Shown here: positions 52,334-63,226 of the stretch, one piece after another | How the letters are laid out: each line of letters begins with the position of its first letter | How positions within the stretch are numbered: position 1 is the first letter of the stretch | From: Paralithodes platypus | Taxonomy: Eukaryota > Arthropoda > Malacostraca > Decapoda > Lithodidae | Assembly: GCA_032716605.1 (NCBI GenBank) | Contig: CM064492.1 | Span: 50,297,272-50,361,271 of the forward strand | DNA: 64,000 nucleotides | Direction: 5' to 3' | The notes under the pieces: generated by a model | Database searches by the model: none | Seen by the model: the letters and a program-made list of their open reading frames with translations, nothing else | Told to the model about the DNA's origin: nothing | Program-made: the position numbers and the translations under genes

Positions 52334-52852
52334 CAGCTATGAGCCATAATAACTGCACACCCATTTCAAACTTTGAATCTTTAAGGGGAGACGGGTAGTT
52401 TTTCTAGACCCCCTTCTCTTTCATGATTAGCCTCATTAGTTTTCAGATCTTAAGACGTTTGAAACATTAGTTTGTCGATTTTAACACCTTTCGCCCCATT
52501 TCTTTGTCAATATTACGAACTTTCGTGCTTTTTAGGTGTCGATTGTTGTCTTAGCGAGCGATAGTGAGCCTGTAATTTTGGATGAACCGGCCTTAGGCAG
52601 GGACATTTTTCGACCGAAAAATTTACACATTTATCTAGAAGGGGGACCTAATGGATATATTCTTTAAGTTTGATGGAGGTCTAGGGTGGAAACTAAAACA
52701 ATAATAAATATATGAAATAATCGACCACAAAATAAACCCTTCCCCCTTAAATCCAAGTTGTGAAGCCTCTGGGATAAAACAACAAAATGGATTGTCTCGC
52801 TTGGGTTCGATTCAGATTCGAATGGGTGTGCAGGTATTATGGCTCACGACTG
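52334..52852. mobile_element. Family L element split by family A
   Basis: TA then CAGCTATGAGCCATAATAAC, GCACACCCATT at the left; AATGGGTGTGCAGGTATTATG, GCTCACGACTG then TA at the right. Without the family A insertion it would be about 150 bp. TA target points to a mariner-like element. Confidence 0.8.
52381..52750 (-). mobile_element. Family A MITE nested in L
   Basis: TTAAGGGGAGACGGGTAG start, TCATGATTAGCCTCATTAG, AGGTGTCGATTGTTGTC, TTTTTCGACCGAAAAATTT, GGAGGTCTAGGGTGG, ends CCCTTCCCCCTTAA. Confidence 0.9.
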
Positions 52853-52967
52853 TACAATAATTCAGTAGCGTTCGTTGCACCCCAATGATGTTCTTTATGC
52901 AAATCTTTTGTGATGACATAGTTTATATACGTTAATTAATTTATTAATCAATTAGCATTGTAGAGAT

Positions 52968-53374
52968 AGTCGCTTATTTGGGACCCCCTTCTCCCTTATG
53001 TTTCGCATATTAGTTTTGAAATTTACTTTTGAGATTTCAAGACATTCGATCCGTTAGTTTGGCAATTTTGAGGCCTTGCGGCCCATTTCCTTGTCAATAT
53101 TTAGACCTGTCGTGCCACGTGGGTGTCGATTTTTTCCTGGCGAGCGATAGCGAGGCTGTAATTTTAGATGGAACCGACCTTCGGGCTAAAAATTTGTTTT
53201 ACTGAAAACTACAAATTTATCTTGAAAGGGGGTATAGGGGCTGGTTTGTTAAGCTTGATGGAGGTCTAGCGAGGAAACTCAAAAATAAATTAATATAAAC
53301 AGTATATAAACAGTATATATACTGTATATAGGCCTATATATATTTAGACCAAATAACAAGCACTACCCCCTTAA
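52968..53374 (-). mobile_element. Family A MITE
   Basis: GTCGCTTATTTGGGACCCCC, TTCTCCCTTATGTTTCGC, GGGTGTCGATTTTTTCCTGG, CGAGCGATAGCGAGGC, TTGATGGAGGTCTAGCGAGG, CACTACCCCCTTAA at the right. Left TIR is eroded. Confidence 0.85.
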
Positions 53375-53628
53375 ATAACAAGTAACCTTCTTTGTAAACT
53401 AAATATTGTTCTTTTCCTTATTCAACTTTCCCTTTTCCATCATGTCTTTCTGTTCTTCGTTGTTTTTTCTACGTGTGTTTTCCCCTTTCAGAGCTACAAC
53501 ATCTCTCTTCTTCTTCTGCAAACACTCCTCTCCGTCCCTTCCCCCATGACCCACCCCATACCCTTTCTCCAGTACTCCTTCATATTTCCAAGAGCTCTCA
53601 CTCTCGCCCCCCCCCCCCCTCCGCCCCT

Positions 53629-53631
<3 letters not shown>

Positions 53632-53722
<91 letters not shown>
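53632..53722 (+). repeat. (CT)n microsatellite
   Basis: About 45 CT units, ending TCTCATTG where a LINE fragment begins. Confidence 0.97.
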
Positions 53723-53726
<4 letters not shown>

Positions 53727-53892
53727 GACTGACTTGGAAAATGATTTGGGTGTTCTGACCAGAGAAAGTATTGGCCTATGATAAGTCAATTTAAGTGTAG
53801 AGATAAAGAAATAGTCCTCACACCTCACAACGCTCTGATACGGCCTCTTGAGGGCTTTCAATTTCGCTCTCGCTCCCCCCTCCCCCCAGCTA

Positions 53893-53895
<3 letters not shown>
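53723..53895 (+). pseudogene. LINE RT C-terminal fragment, copy 1
   Basis: TGACTGACTTGGAAAATGAT, TGGGTGTTCTGACCAG, AGATAAAGAAATAGTCCTCA correspond to the copy at 53985 but with an internal deletion and a C/T-rich end. Confidence 0.7.

Positions 53896-53984
<89 letters not shown>
53896..53984 (+). repeat. (CT)n microsatellite
   Basis: About 44 CT units, again ending TCTCAGTG at a LINE start. Confidence 0.97.
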
Positions 53985-53987
<3 letters not shown>

Positions 53988-54600
53988 GACTGACTTGGAA
54001 AAGAATTTGGGTGTTCTGATCAGCAATGACCTAAAGTTTTCCAAGCAGTGCATTGACGTAGATAAAACAAATAATCAGAAATTATTTGGTTATAATAAAA
54101 GTCAATTTATGTATAGAGATAAACAAATAGTCCTCACACTTTACAACGCTCTGATACGGTCTCTCCTGGAGTATGCTTTTCAATTCTGGTCTCCAGCACT
54201 AAGGAAAGATATAGAGCGACTGGAAAGAGTACCGTACAAGCTAGGACAACAAAGCTTATTCTATCGATCAGAAGACTGAGTTATGAGGACCGGTTGAGTT
54301 CTTGATTTGTTTCCGTTGGAAACACGCAGACTACGACGTCAACTCATTGAAGTTTTTAAAATACTTATTGGGTTTGACAATTTGAATTATAGCAAAATGT
54401 TTAGCCTCAAAATGAATACAATACGCAACCACGGCTGGAAGTAAAAAAATTGAGAAGGTTCAGCACTAGTATTTACGGCAACTTTTTCTCATATAGGATC
54501 TGTTCTACCTTGAACAAACTTCCCTCAAAAGTCGTAAACAGTTCTTCAGTAGAGCAGTTCAAGAAGAGAGTAGATAGTATTGTGTACTCTCTGTAATGAA
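53985..54600 (+). pseudogene. LINE RT C-terminal fragment, copy 2
   Basis: Reads [49 protein letters not shown], then frameshifts at about 54240; further pieces give LRRQLIEVFKILIGFDNLNY and a final SSVEQFKKRVD. It is a CR1-type C terminus distinct from the full-length LINE family at 15313-20205. Confidence 0.78.
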
Positions 54601-54759
54601 CGTAGTGAACTAAACAATCTCTCACCTTCCACTTCCAGTATCTCCCCGGAATGGACTGTAAGGTTTTCTGAGACACTAACTATTCCTTGTAACTCTCTCC
54701 TACCTTCCCTCAATCCATTTCACTCTCACCTCAATCCTCTGACACTTCCTTCTTTTGCT

Positions 54760-54775
54760 CAGTCAGTCAGTCAGT

Positions 54776-54834
<59 letters not shown>
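54760..54834 (+). repeat. (CAGT)n and (CT)n microsatellite
   Basis: Five CAGT units then about 28 CT units, running into CTCACCTG of a LINE copy. Confidence 0.95.
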
Positions 54835-54837
<3 letters not shown>

Positions 54838-55897
54838 TGCACAATCTCAAAATTTGCTGACGATACAAAAATTGCAAATAGCGTACTCTCAAAAGAACAA
54901 GTTGACGATATGCAACACAATCTAGATAAATTGTCATGTTGGGCCCAAATTTGGCAAATGAGTTTCAATGCGGATAAATGTAAAGTACTACATGTCGGAT
55001 ACCTAAATGAGGAAAGCAAAACTATTCGATGAATGGCACTCAGCTTAAGAATGTAAACAGAGAAACTGATCTTGGAGTAACAATATCGAGTAACCTAAAA
55101 CCGAGTCAACAATGTTCAGAAGTTGTTAAGAAGGCAAACAAAATAATTGGCTTTATAGGCAGGTCATTTGAGCATAAATCCAAAGAAGTTATCCTAACCC
55201 TTTACAATTCCTTAGTCCGCCCTCTTCTGGAATACTGCGTTCAATCCTGGTGCCCTTATTACCAAAAAGATATAAAAAGCTAGAACGAGTTCAACGTAGA
55301 GTTACCAAAATGATACCTAGCCTAAAGAACAAACCATACGAAGAGCGTCTTAGAGAATTAAATCTATTTCCTTTAACCCAGCGCAGATTAAGAGGCGACT
55401 TAATTCAAGTGTTCAAAATCATCAAAGGCATCGACAATATGAACTGTAGTAAGTACTTCACTATCGACCAATCTAATTACACGCAGGGAAACGGTTGCAA
55501 AATTATTGCTAAATCTTTTAACTCGCACGAATCTAAGAATTTCTTCTTCAATCGAGTTGTCAACTTGTGGAATGGGCTTCCCCGAGACGTTATAGACTGC
55601 AGCACCGTTGATTCATTTAAATTCCGCCTAGACAAATATCTCGCATCAAACCCGCGACTGACTGCGTTTGTAAATGAATAACTTTATCCTCCCCTCAGTT
55701 ACTAACCCATATGTCCCCTACTAACTTCCTAGTCCTGCCACGTTAGTGGCAGGGCAGTAGTTCCCTTTCCAATGTTCCCTTACCCACTCTAAACCACTGT
55801 TTGGACACTTGATCCTCAGTGTTTTGGAGGACAAGCAACCTAGAAGGGTCACTAGACCTGTTGTTGCTTGATTTCCTTTGTACTCCTTTGTACTCTC
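54835..55897 (+). mobile_element. 5'-truncated CR1 LINE copy
   Basis: Starts at TCACCTGCACAATCTC, just before the catalytic FADD, and ends CTTTGTACTCCTTTGTACTC. A 2-bp insertion near 55013 and a 1-bp deletion near 55275 (GATATAAAAAGC for GATATAAACAAGC) split the frame into 54580-55032, 55029-55283 and 55250-55681. Otherwise very close to the full-length copy. Confidence 0.9.
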
Positions 55898-55900
55898 TTC

Positions 55901-56120
<220 letters not shown>

Positions 56121-56122
<2 letters not shown>

Positions 56123-56260
56123 ATGGGTTTGATAATGTGGACAATAACAAAAGCTTACTCTCAAATTGGATTACTACAACGTCACACCATCGGCTAGAAG
56201 TAGAGCTGAAGAGGTTTAGCACGAGCATATGTAGAAATCTGTTCACATAAATGATCTGTC
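56121..56260 (+). pseudogene. LINE RT C-terminal fragment
   Basis: CATGGGTTTGATAATGTGGA, GAAGAGGTTTAGCACGAGC, AGAAATCTGTTCACATAAAT: the FDNV and KRFSTSICRNLFT parts of a CR1-type C terminus. Repeated at 57968-58102. Confidence 0.65.
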
Positions 56261-56674
56261 TTATGGGGGCCCACCTCGTTTTTGTTTCTCTCCTCTCCTC
56301 CTCTCTGGGTTGTATCCATTTGTCCCGCATTTCAACGTACTGTTTCAAGGACGTTATCCCCATCCGGTGTCGGGATTTTTTTTTTTTTTTTTTATTGTTT
56401 TTTTCCTGGCGAGCCGCCGGAGCGAGCCAGCTATTTGTATAATGTACTTGTCAACAGGCCAAATTTTGTTTTGTCATTTTTTTTTTTGTTTTTTTTTTTT
56501 TTTTTTTTTTTCGAATAGAGAAAATGTCTCCAGGGAAAGTCGGGAATTTCTCCATACATACTACAATACTGGCTGAGCGATATAAATCGACACCTGGATT
56601 GGGATGAACATCTTAAAACAGTAGGCTGAATGGGGCCGAATAACAGGCATCTGCCGTTGTATGGGCCGATCGGC
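56261..56674. mobile_element. Family B MITE, cut by the assembly gap
   Basis: GGGGGCCCACCTCGTTTTTG, CCTGGCGAGCCGCCGGAGCG, TTTTTCGAATAGAGAAAATG, AATCGACACCTGGATTGGG, then GCATCTGCCGTTGTATGGGCC to the gap. Homopolymers are longer and more erratic than in the copy at 58103-58527. Confidence 0.8.
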
Positions 56675-56774
56675 NNNNNNNNNNNNNNNNNNNNNNNNNN
56701 NNNNNNNNNNNNNNNNNNNNNNNNNNNNNNNNNNNNNNNNNNNNNNNNNNNNNNNNNNNNNNNNNNNNNNNNNN
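56675..56774. other. Assembly gap (100 N)
   Basis: Exactly 100 N, a conventional placeholder for a gap of unknown size. The sequence right of it restarts a unit already present on the left. Confidence 0.99.
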
Positions 56775-57795
56775 CGGATAACTGTAAAGTACTACATTTC
56801 GGATACCTAAATGAGAAAGCAAACTATCTGTCGATGAATGGCACTCAGCTTTAAGAATGCTAAACAGAGAAACTGATCTGGGAGTAACAATATCGAGTCA
56901 CCTAAAACCGATGTCAACAATGTTTCAGGAAGTTGTTAAGAAGGCAAACAAAATAATTGGCTTATTAGGCAGGTCATTTGAGCATAAATCCAAAGAAGTT
57001 ATCCTAACCCTTTACAATTCCTTAGTCCGCCCTCTTCTGGAATACTTCGCGTTCAAATCCATGGTGCCCTTATTACCAAAAAGATATTAAACAAGCTAGA
57101 GACGAGGTTTCAAACGTTAGAGGTACCAAAATGATACCTTAGCCTAAAGAACATAAACTATACCGAAGAGGTTCTTAGAGCAATCTAAATCTATTTCCTG
57201 TAACCCAGCGCAGATTAAGCAGGCCGAACTTAATTCAAGTGGGTTCAAAATCATCAAAGGCATCGACAATATGAACTGTATTTAAGTTACTTTCACCTAT
57301 CGACGCAAATCTAATTACACGCAGGGGAAACGGTTGCAAAAATTATTGCTAAATCTTTATTAACTCGCACGAATCTAAGAATTTCTTCTTTCAATCGAGT
57401 TGTCAACTTGTGGAATGGGCGTCCCCGAGACTTTATAGACTGGCAGCACCGGTTTGATTCATTTAAATTCCGCATACTACGAACAAAGATATCTCGCATT
57501 CAAAATCCCGCTGAACTGACTGCGTTTGTAAATGAATAACTTTAATTCCGCCCCTCAGTTACTAACCCATATGTCCCCTACTAACTTCCTAGTTCCTGCC
57601 ACGTTAGTCCGGACCCACAGGGCAAGTAGTAGTCAGGCCCAGTGGGCAGTAGGTTCACTTTCCAATGTTCCCCCTTACCCACTCTAAAACCACGTGTTTG
57701 GACACGGGATCCTCAGCTGTTTTGGAGGACAAGCAACCTAGGAAGGGTCACTATACCTGTTGTTGCTTGATTTCCTTTGTACTGCCTTTGTACTC
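56775..57795 (+). mobile_element. CR1 LINE copy with many single-base indels
   Basis: Corresponds to 54971-55897 but has frequent 1-bp insertions and deletions (GCTTTAAGAATGCTAAAC for GCTTAAGAATGTAAAC; GATGTCAACAATGTTTCAGG for GAGTCAACAATGTTCAG). The density and indel bias look like uncorrected long-read sequence beside a gap rather than evolution. Confidence 0.85.
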
Positions 57796-57902
57796 TCATC
57801 TCCTCTCTCTCTCGTCTCTCTCCTCTCCTTCTCTCTCCTCTCTCTCTCTCTCTCTCTCCTTCATCATCATCTCTCTCTCTCTCTACTCTCTCCCTCTCTC
57901 TC

Positions 57903-57967
<65 letters not shown>
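57796..57967 (+). repeat. (CT)n-rich microsatellite
   Basis: Equivalent to 55903-56120 with different run lengths. Confidence 0.95.
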
Positions 57968-57970
<3 letters not shown>

Positions 57971-58102
57971 GGGTTTGATAATGTGGACAATAACAAAAGC
58001 TTAGCTCTCAAATGGATACTACACGCAACCATGGCTAGAAGTAGAGCTGAAGAGGTTTAGCACGAGCATATGTAGAAATCTGTTCACATAAATGATCTGT
58101 CT
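57968..58102 (+). pseudogene. LINE RT C-terminal fragment
   Basis: Same sequence as 56121-56260 (CATGGGTTTGATAATGTGGA ... AGAAATCTGTTCACATAAAT) with small differences. Confidence 0.65.
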
Positions 58103-58527
58103 TATGGGGGCCCACCTCGTTTTTGTTTTCTCTCTCTCTGGGTTGTATCCATTTGTCCGCATTCAACGTACTGTTTCAAGACGTTTATCCCCATCCAGGT
58201 GTCGATTTTTTCCTGGCGAGCGGGAGCGAGCCAGCTATTTTGTATAATGTACTTGTCAACAGGCCAAATTTGTAATTTTTTTCGATAGAGAAATGTCTCC
58301 AGGGAAGTCGGATTTCTCCATACAATGCTGGCGAGCGATATAAATCGACACCTGGATTGGGATGAACATCTTAAAACAGTAGGCTGAATGGGGCCGAATA
58401 ACAGGCATCTGCCTTGTATGGGCCGATCGGCTTTTTGCAGACTCCCATTTTCTTATTTTTCTTATGAATAGATACAAGCCATAGAAAGAGAGAAAAGGAG
58501 AGAACAAAAGCAGGTCACCCCCCTTAA
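58103..58527. mobile_element. Family B fold-back MITE with an inserted LINE-tail-like block
   Basis: Left ATGGGGGCCCACCTCG; right GCAGGTCACCCCCCTTAA. Arms CCTGGCGAGCGGGAGCGAGCC / TGGCGAGCGATATAAATCGA, CATCCAGGTGTCGAT / ATCGACACCTGGAT. At 58400-58470 the extra block CAGGCATCTGCCTTGTATGGG ... TTATTTTTCTTATGAATAG interrupts the right arm; it resembles 1313-1392. Confidence 0.85.
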
Positions 58528-58693
58528 CAAGTAGTAAGCAGGGTTGTTTTTCAGATTATCAGCCTAGGCAACATGCACATAATATTCTGAACATTTGAAA
58601 CAATATACTCCATTAGCCAGTTTTGTATAACCTAGAATTACTCCCTTGAATGGCTGTTAGGAATCCAAGATAGTAATTAGTAAGTGTAATTAA

Positions 58694-58864
<171 letters not shown>

Positions 58865-58926
58865 TCGTAAATAATTATATACCTTAGCTATCAAATCGAC
58901 ACGTTGTTAATGATATGGTTCAACTT

Positions 58927-59009
58927 TTAACCCCTTCTGTACCGGCGCTGTCTTTTTAACTTTACTCTGGCGATATTGAGACGATTTTCTACAGCTTAAG
59001 AAGAATCTC
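58927..59009. mobile_element. Family C MITE, left arm only
   Basis: TTAACCCCTTCTGTACCGGCG, CTCTGGCGATATTGAGACGA, TACAGCTTAAGAAGAATCT, then CT-rich sequence. Gives the intact CTGTACCGGCG reference for the D insertion at 7004. Confidence 0.82.
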
Positions 59010-59030
59010 TCTCTATATCTCTTTTCCTTA

Positions 59031-59189
59031 CACACACACACACACACACACACTCTCTCTACCACACGCACATATACTCTACCACACATACACACGCACT
59101 CACTCACACACACACAAACACATAAAACCAAATCCTCAAACACTTCCTATCTTCAGAACAGCTTAGGTCCCTTCTCTTGACACACACAC
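59031..59189 (+). repeat. (CA)n-rich tract
   Basis: (CA)n at 59031-59052, CACACGCA/CTCTACCACAC repeats to 59118, (CA)n again just before the SINE. Confidence 0.88.
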
Positions 59190-59498
59190 ACGGTCACGGT
59201 GGCCGAGCGCGCTTAATCACTGTATTGGGAGTGCTAGCTCTGTTTCGGGGGTTCGATCCCACGCGCCGGCAGGGGAAGTTCTCAAAAACTTTCCCTGGCC
59301 GTGAAGGCATGGTCTGGACGGACTCGCTCGGGGGACTCACAAATTCTCCTGCCCACGTCCTACCCCCTAGGGGGTATGTAGCCAGGATCAGTATGTTGAT
59401 CCCTTAGGATAAGATCTAGATTAAGTTTGCGTTCTGTGTATTTTCAGCCTCATTGGCTGCCGGCTTGAAATAAACCGATTATTTATTTATTTATTTAT
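59190..59498 (+). mobile_element. tRNA-derived SINE, complete
   Basis: Head: A box GGTGGCCGAGCG at 59199-59210 and B box GGTTCGATCCC at 59250-59260, resembling a class II (Leu/Ser) tRNA. Body: CACGCGCCGGCAGGGGAAG, AAAAACTTTCCCTGGCCGTG, CCTACCCCCTAGGGGGTATG, GGATAAGATCTAGATTAAG. Tail: GAAATAAACCGATTATTTAT with (TTTA)n. RNA polymerase III transcribed, mobilised in trans by a LINE. Reverse copy at 47057-47378. Confidence 0.9.
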
Positions 59499-59570
59499 AC
59501 ACACACACACACCAATCCTCGAACACTACCATATTTTCAAAACAGCTTAGGTCCCCAAACCTTCACCAGA

Positions 59571-59891
59571 TATGTTGCTGCTTCCCCCTTTATGTTGCTG
59601 CTTCCCCCATTATGTTGCTGCTTCCCCCATTATGTTGCTGCTTCCCCCATTATGTTGCTGCTTCCCCCATTATGTTGCTGCTTCCCCCATTATGTTGCTG
59701 CTTCCCCCATTATGTTGCTGCTTCCCCCATTATGTTGCTGCTTCCCCCATTATGTTGCTGCTTCCCCCTTTATGTTGCTGCTTCCCCCATTATGTTGCTG
59801 CTTCCCCCATTATGTTGCTGCTTCCCCCATTATGTTGCTGCTTCCCCCATTATGTTGCTGCTTCCCCCATTATGTTGCTGCTTCCCCCATT
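59571..59891 (+). repeat. 20-bp minisatellite (ATGTTGCTGCTTCCCCCATT)
   Basis: Sixteen nearly identical units; two have CCCCCTTT in place of CCCCCATT. All three plus-strand frames are open (Cys/Pro/His/Val/Ala-rich) because three 20-bp units make 60 bp without stops. No gene is implied. Confidence 0.97.
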
Positions 59892-60254
59892 TCATCTTTC
59901 GCACTTCTTCAATTTGCCTTTCAGCTCAACCCTTTGAATACCAGGAACGTGTGGTGTTAAATTGCATGCCAGCTATATCTAGACACTGTTATGCACATAT
60001 AAAGAAATGAGACAACCAATACAGACTAATAACACACATAACAAAGCCACTCCAACAGCATCCTCTCTCTCTCTTCTACACTCGTTTGCACAAAGCCTCG
60101 AAGCATGAAGGTGGCTAAATAAACGAATAACTGATGAAAATAGAACTGCAGTAAGAGTGAAAGGAGTCAATAGGACCAAAGAAACATCAACATACAGTAT
60201 TAAGGGAGCCCAGACGGTATTGTGCAGCATAATTTACTGGTTCGGCTCGATGGT
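59892..60254. other. No recognisable feature
   Basis: CTTTGAATACCAGGAACGTG near 59932 resembles a family C TIR, and CTCTCTCTCT at 60063. Nothing else identified. Confidence 0.4.
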
Positions 60255-60579
60255 TTAAGGAGGGGGTTTAGTTTGCTCTCTAAACCTCCATCAAACTGAA
60301 AAGAACACCCACAAGACCCCCCTTCGATATAAATGTGTAAATTTTTCGGTAGAAAATTTCCTGGCCAAAGGCCGGTTACTTCTATAATTACAGGCTCGCT
60401 ATCGTTCGCCAGAATAAAACGACAACTAAATGGCACGAAAGTCTTAATATTGGCAAAGGAATGGAGCAAAAGGTCTGAAAATCGTCGAACTAATGGGGCG
60501 AATGTTTTGAAATCTCATAACTAATAGGGCTAAACATGAGGGAGGAGGAGGACTCGAAAAACCAACTGCCTTCCCTTAA
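60255..60579 (+). mobile_element. Family A MITE
   Basis: TTAAGGAGGGGGTTTAG start, CTCTCTAAACCTCCATCAA, TTTTTCGGTAGAAAATTTCC, GGCCAAAGGCCGG, CTCGCTATCGTTCGCCAG, AAACATGAGGGAGG, CTGCCTTCCCTTAA end. Confidence 0.88.
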
Positions 60580-60669
60580 GACCGTCACTAGTCAGACAAT
60601 TCGGTACAGACTATGTGCGCATTTCCATGGACGCTACTCTATTTCACACTTTCGATCTCCGATTATGCA

Positions 60670-60857
60670 TTTATTTTCTGTTTTCTGGCTATTATTAAGT
60701 TACTTTATTCATATCAGGAAGGGTAAATGGAAGTCAGAGGGTTAATTGAGATATTCTTTACCCTTATAATTTCCATACATCCTTCCGGAACTGCATAGAC
60801 GCCTAAGGATAGCCAGAACAAACAAATGCCAAACTGTCATACTTTTGAAAGGGTATA
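60670..60857. mobile_element. Family C MITE, truncated
   Basis: TTCTGGCTATTATTAAGTTAC, GGAAGTCAGAGGGTTAATTG, ATAGACGCCTAAGGATAGCC, CATACTTTTGAAAGGGTATAG. Left TIR missing. Confidence 0.72.
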
Positions 60858-60880
60858 GAAAGATAACAATAAGTACTTAC

Positions 60881-60932
60881 CATTTTCAGGTGATCGTACC
60901 AAGTTGCCGTCCATCTTGCGATTTAACGACAT
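60881..60932 (-). CDS. Candidate 52-bp coding exon of an unidentified host gene
   Basis: On the minus strand: a pyrimidine-rich stretch with a branch-point-like CACTAAC, acceptor GCGGTTTCAG, then a 52-bp exon, then the strong donor G|GTAAGTACTT. Only one frame is open through the exon: it starts ATG and reads MSLNRKMDGNLVRSPEN plus one base; the other two frames contain stops. Either it is the first coding exon (with a 5' UTR intron upstream) or an internal exon. It lies in a stretch free of the mobile families. I do not recognise the protein. Flanking exons are not found in the window. This is the best host-gene signal here. Confidence 0.5.
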
Positions 60933-61043
60933 CTGAAACCGCAAGCAAAACCGACGAGTTAGTGAAATATTTAAAGATATTGTGTTATGGCGCATTTTGA
61001 GCGACTGTACACTCTAGAATAAACCATATAATCTTCCCCCACC

Positions 61044-61123
61044 TATAAAAGCCTTGGTACAATTCTTGCAAAGTAAGCAGGAGTTCTCACGCTCCCTTCA
61101 GAGAATTACAGCAACACCAAGAT
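61044..61123 (+). promoter_or_regulatory. Possible TATA promoter and leader
   Basis: CTATAAAAGC at 61043-61052, then GAGTTCTCACGCTCCCTTCA and ACAGCAACACCAAGATG with an ATG at 61121. The spacing and AACACCAAGATG start context look like a secreted-protein gene leader in arthropods, but the ATG is followed after four codons by a stop and I see no clear donor, so it may be a relic or coincidence. Confidence 0.25.
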
Positions 61124-61129
61124 GATTGC

Positions 61130-61660
61130 TAGCAACTAAGTAGCGTGTCACACCACACTGGTAGAAGCCGGTCCGCTCCTCTTGGCCAGGCAATGGTAGT
61201 AGCAGTACAGACTAGCCTTAAGGAAGGTCGCCCCCTTCACAGGCTGAGGTATTATACAGTGACGTATACAGTGACCTGTGCGATATTAGTGTGTGTGCCA
61301 TTAATTTATTTCACTATTCTTAATGCATCTATTCTTTACAGGAATACACATTTTACAGGAATAATAGCTCAGTCTAGTTGTTTTACCTTATGCTTAATTA
61401 CTAGGTACTTCCCAGTCGGGTGTATATACAGTACCTATACAGACCTTATAACCTATTAAAGCCACGCATCACAATTCTATATTTCTGATAATAAAAACTA
61501 TAGAAAAGTCAACAGTGTCTTTGCTTCAAATCAGTTACCTCATTAATTTACCTATTCAACATGTTCTACAGTTAAATCCTGGTCTACAGACATAACAAGG
61601 AAAATATAAGGTAAGAAGCAAAGGTAAAAAACAGTAAATCTCCGATACATTGAATGAAAT
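61130..61660. other. No recognisable feature
   Basis: The 104-codon frame at 61145-61459 has no domain I recognise. Confidence 0.4.
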
Positions 61661-61664
61661 ATTG

Positions 61665-61925
61665 AAAAATCAAACATTGGAAGGTACCACATTAAAACTT
61701 ATTATAGACGAATAAAGATAGACAGACAGACAAGCCACTGCCAGAAAAATTGCCTGCTACATAAGGCACATCAGATGCCCTAAAAATTATCCTAAACTTT
61801 TGCTGGATTAAACATTGAAGGTACCACTTAAAATAAATTTCAACTGTATAAGTACATTCCACAGAATACAAAATAGCCCCTGCCAGACATATTATTCTCT
61901 GCTGCATATGGCCTGTCAGACAGAC

Positions 61926-61956
<31 letters not shown>

Positions 61957-62125
61957 ACACACAAATGTTGGCCCTATGGATGCTATGACAGAATGTGGCT
62001 GGATTGAACACTGGGAGTACCACCTGAAACATTATTATAAATTAATAAGATAATCACAAGAGTAAAAAATCGCCCCTGCCAGATAAATTACCTGCTGCTT
62101 TTGGCTCGGCCGTCAGACACCACAA
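61665..62125 (+). repeat. Diverged tandem duplication (about three units)
   Basis: GGATTxAACATTGAAGGTACCAC, CCCCTGCCAGAxAxATT, CTGCTGCATATGGC and GTCAGAC occur in the same order at about 61673-61770, 61804-61925 and 61998-62118. Units are about 130-190 bp. A C run and (CA)n sit between the second and third. Confidence 0.7.
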
Positions 62126-62190
62126 AAGGGACCCATCTCCCGTGTAGGCCATATGGACACTATTGATATGCAACTTGACAACTTAACTGA

Positions 62191-62191
<1 letters not shown>

Positions 62192-62273
<82 letters not shown>

Positions 62274-62390
62274 CGTATGTGCATGTGTGTTTGTCTGTGT
62301 ACCGTATATACAGTATATGTTTGTGTGTGTGTGTGTAAGTGTGTACCGGTACTGTATGTGTGTATGTGTGTGTGTGCGTGTGTGTACAAT
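62192..62390 (+). repeat. (GT)n microsatellite
   Basis: About 40 GT units at 62192-62271, then GTGTGT with ACCGTATGTGC and ACCGGTACTG interruptions. Confidence 0.97.
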
Positions 62391-62471
62391 ACCATACAGA
62401 CAGGAGAACCATAACAAACACTTCACCAATCATTAACTTCCTCCAGCCAAGCCCTTCCCCCTTTTCTTCGG

Positions 62472-62560
62472 GCCCCCCCCCCCCCCTTCCACCACCACCA
62501 CCACCACCATTTCTCATTTCCTGGTCATTATTTGTTCCCCCCCCCCCCTTCCCTCCTTCA
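62472..62560 (+). repeat. C homopolymers and (CCA)n
   Basis: Two runs of 11-15 C and six CCA/CCACCA units. Confidence 0.92.
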
Positions 62561-62784
62561 CCCCAGCGTCCCAGTGGCCTACAACAAAATCTACAGGGAG
62601 AGTTTCAGTACCTCATGCCTGCAGCCTCCATGTTGCATATTTTACGGTATTAACCCTTTCAGTAATCGCACACGCTCTTCTTTGGTTAACATCAGTCGAT
62701 TATATTTAGCTTGGGAGAGGATTGTTTGAGACAGAAATGGTGAACAGTCATATTATTATCGACAAACTAATGGGGAGAAACGAC

Positions 62785-62997
62785 TTAACCCCTTCAACAC
62801 CATGACGCCTTTTTACCGTATATTCTGGCTAAAGTTAGACAATCTTATGCAGTTTAAGAAGAACCTATGTTACTGAGAGGGTTCATTGAGAGCGTATTTA
62901 CCCATTTGAGTCATATAGGTAGATTATAAACCAAAGAAAGTCGTCTAATGGTAACCAGAACATGATGACAATTACATAATTGGGGTGAAAGGGTTAA
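62785..62997. mobile_element. Family C fold-back MITE, complete
   Basis: TTAACCCCTTCAACACCATG and GGGGTGAAAGGGTTAA; inner arms GTTAGACAATCTTATGCAG and AAGTCGTCTAATGGTAACC. A remnant of family A (GACAAACTAATGGGGAGAAA) touches its left TTAA, and an A copy shares its right TTAA. Confidence 0.88.
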
Positions 62998-63226
62998 GGG
63001 GAGATGGGCCGTTTGTTTGGTCCCCCTTCTCACTCATGCTTAGCCCCATTAGTTTTCAGATTTTAAGATGTTCGACCAATTAGTTTGGCGATTTTAAGAC
63101 CTTTCACCCCATTTCTTCGTCAATATTTAAATTTTTCGTGCCATTTAGGAGTCATTTATTTTCCTGGCGAGCGATAGCGAACCTGTAATTGGGGATGAAC
63201 CGGCCTTCGGCCATGACATTTTTCAT
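62994..63226 (-). mobile_element. Family A MITE, right part lost
   Basis: TTAAGGGGAGATGGGCCG start, TTCTCACTCATGCTTAGCC, AGTTTGGCGATTTTAAGACC, TTTTCCTGGCGAGCGATAG, ACCGGCCTTCGGCC, CATTTTTC; breaks off at about 63226. Confidence 0.86.

Noticed and set aside
59190..59265. Functional Leu/Ser tRNA gene
   Set aside because: It is the head of a SINE with a second copy at 47057-47378 and lacks a clean acceptor stem.
59571..59960. Three overlapping frames of 121-132 codons (Cys/Pro-rich repeats)
   Set aside because: They are the three readings of one 20-bp tandem repeat and have no start context or domain.
61121..61138. Start of a secreted-protein gene after the TATA-like site
   Set aside because: The ATG is followed after four codons by a stop and no convincing splice donor is present; kept only as a weak promoter candidate.
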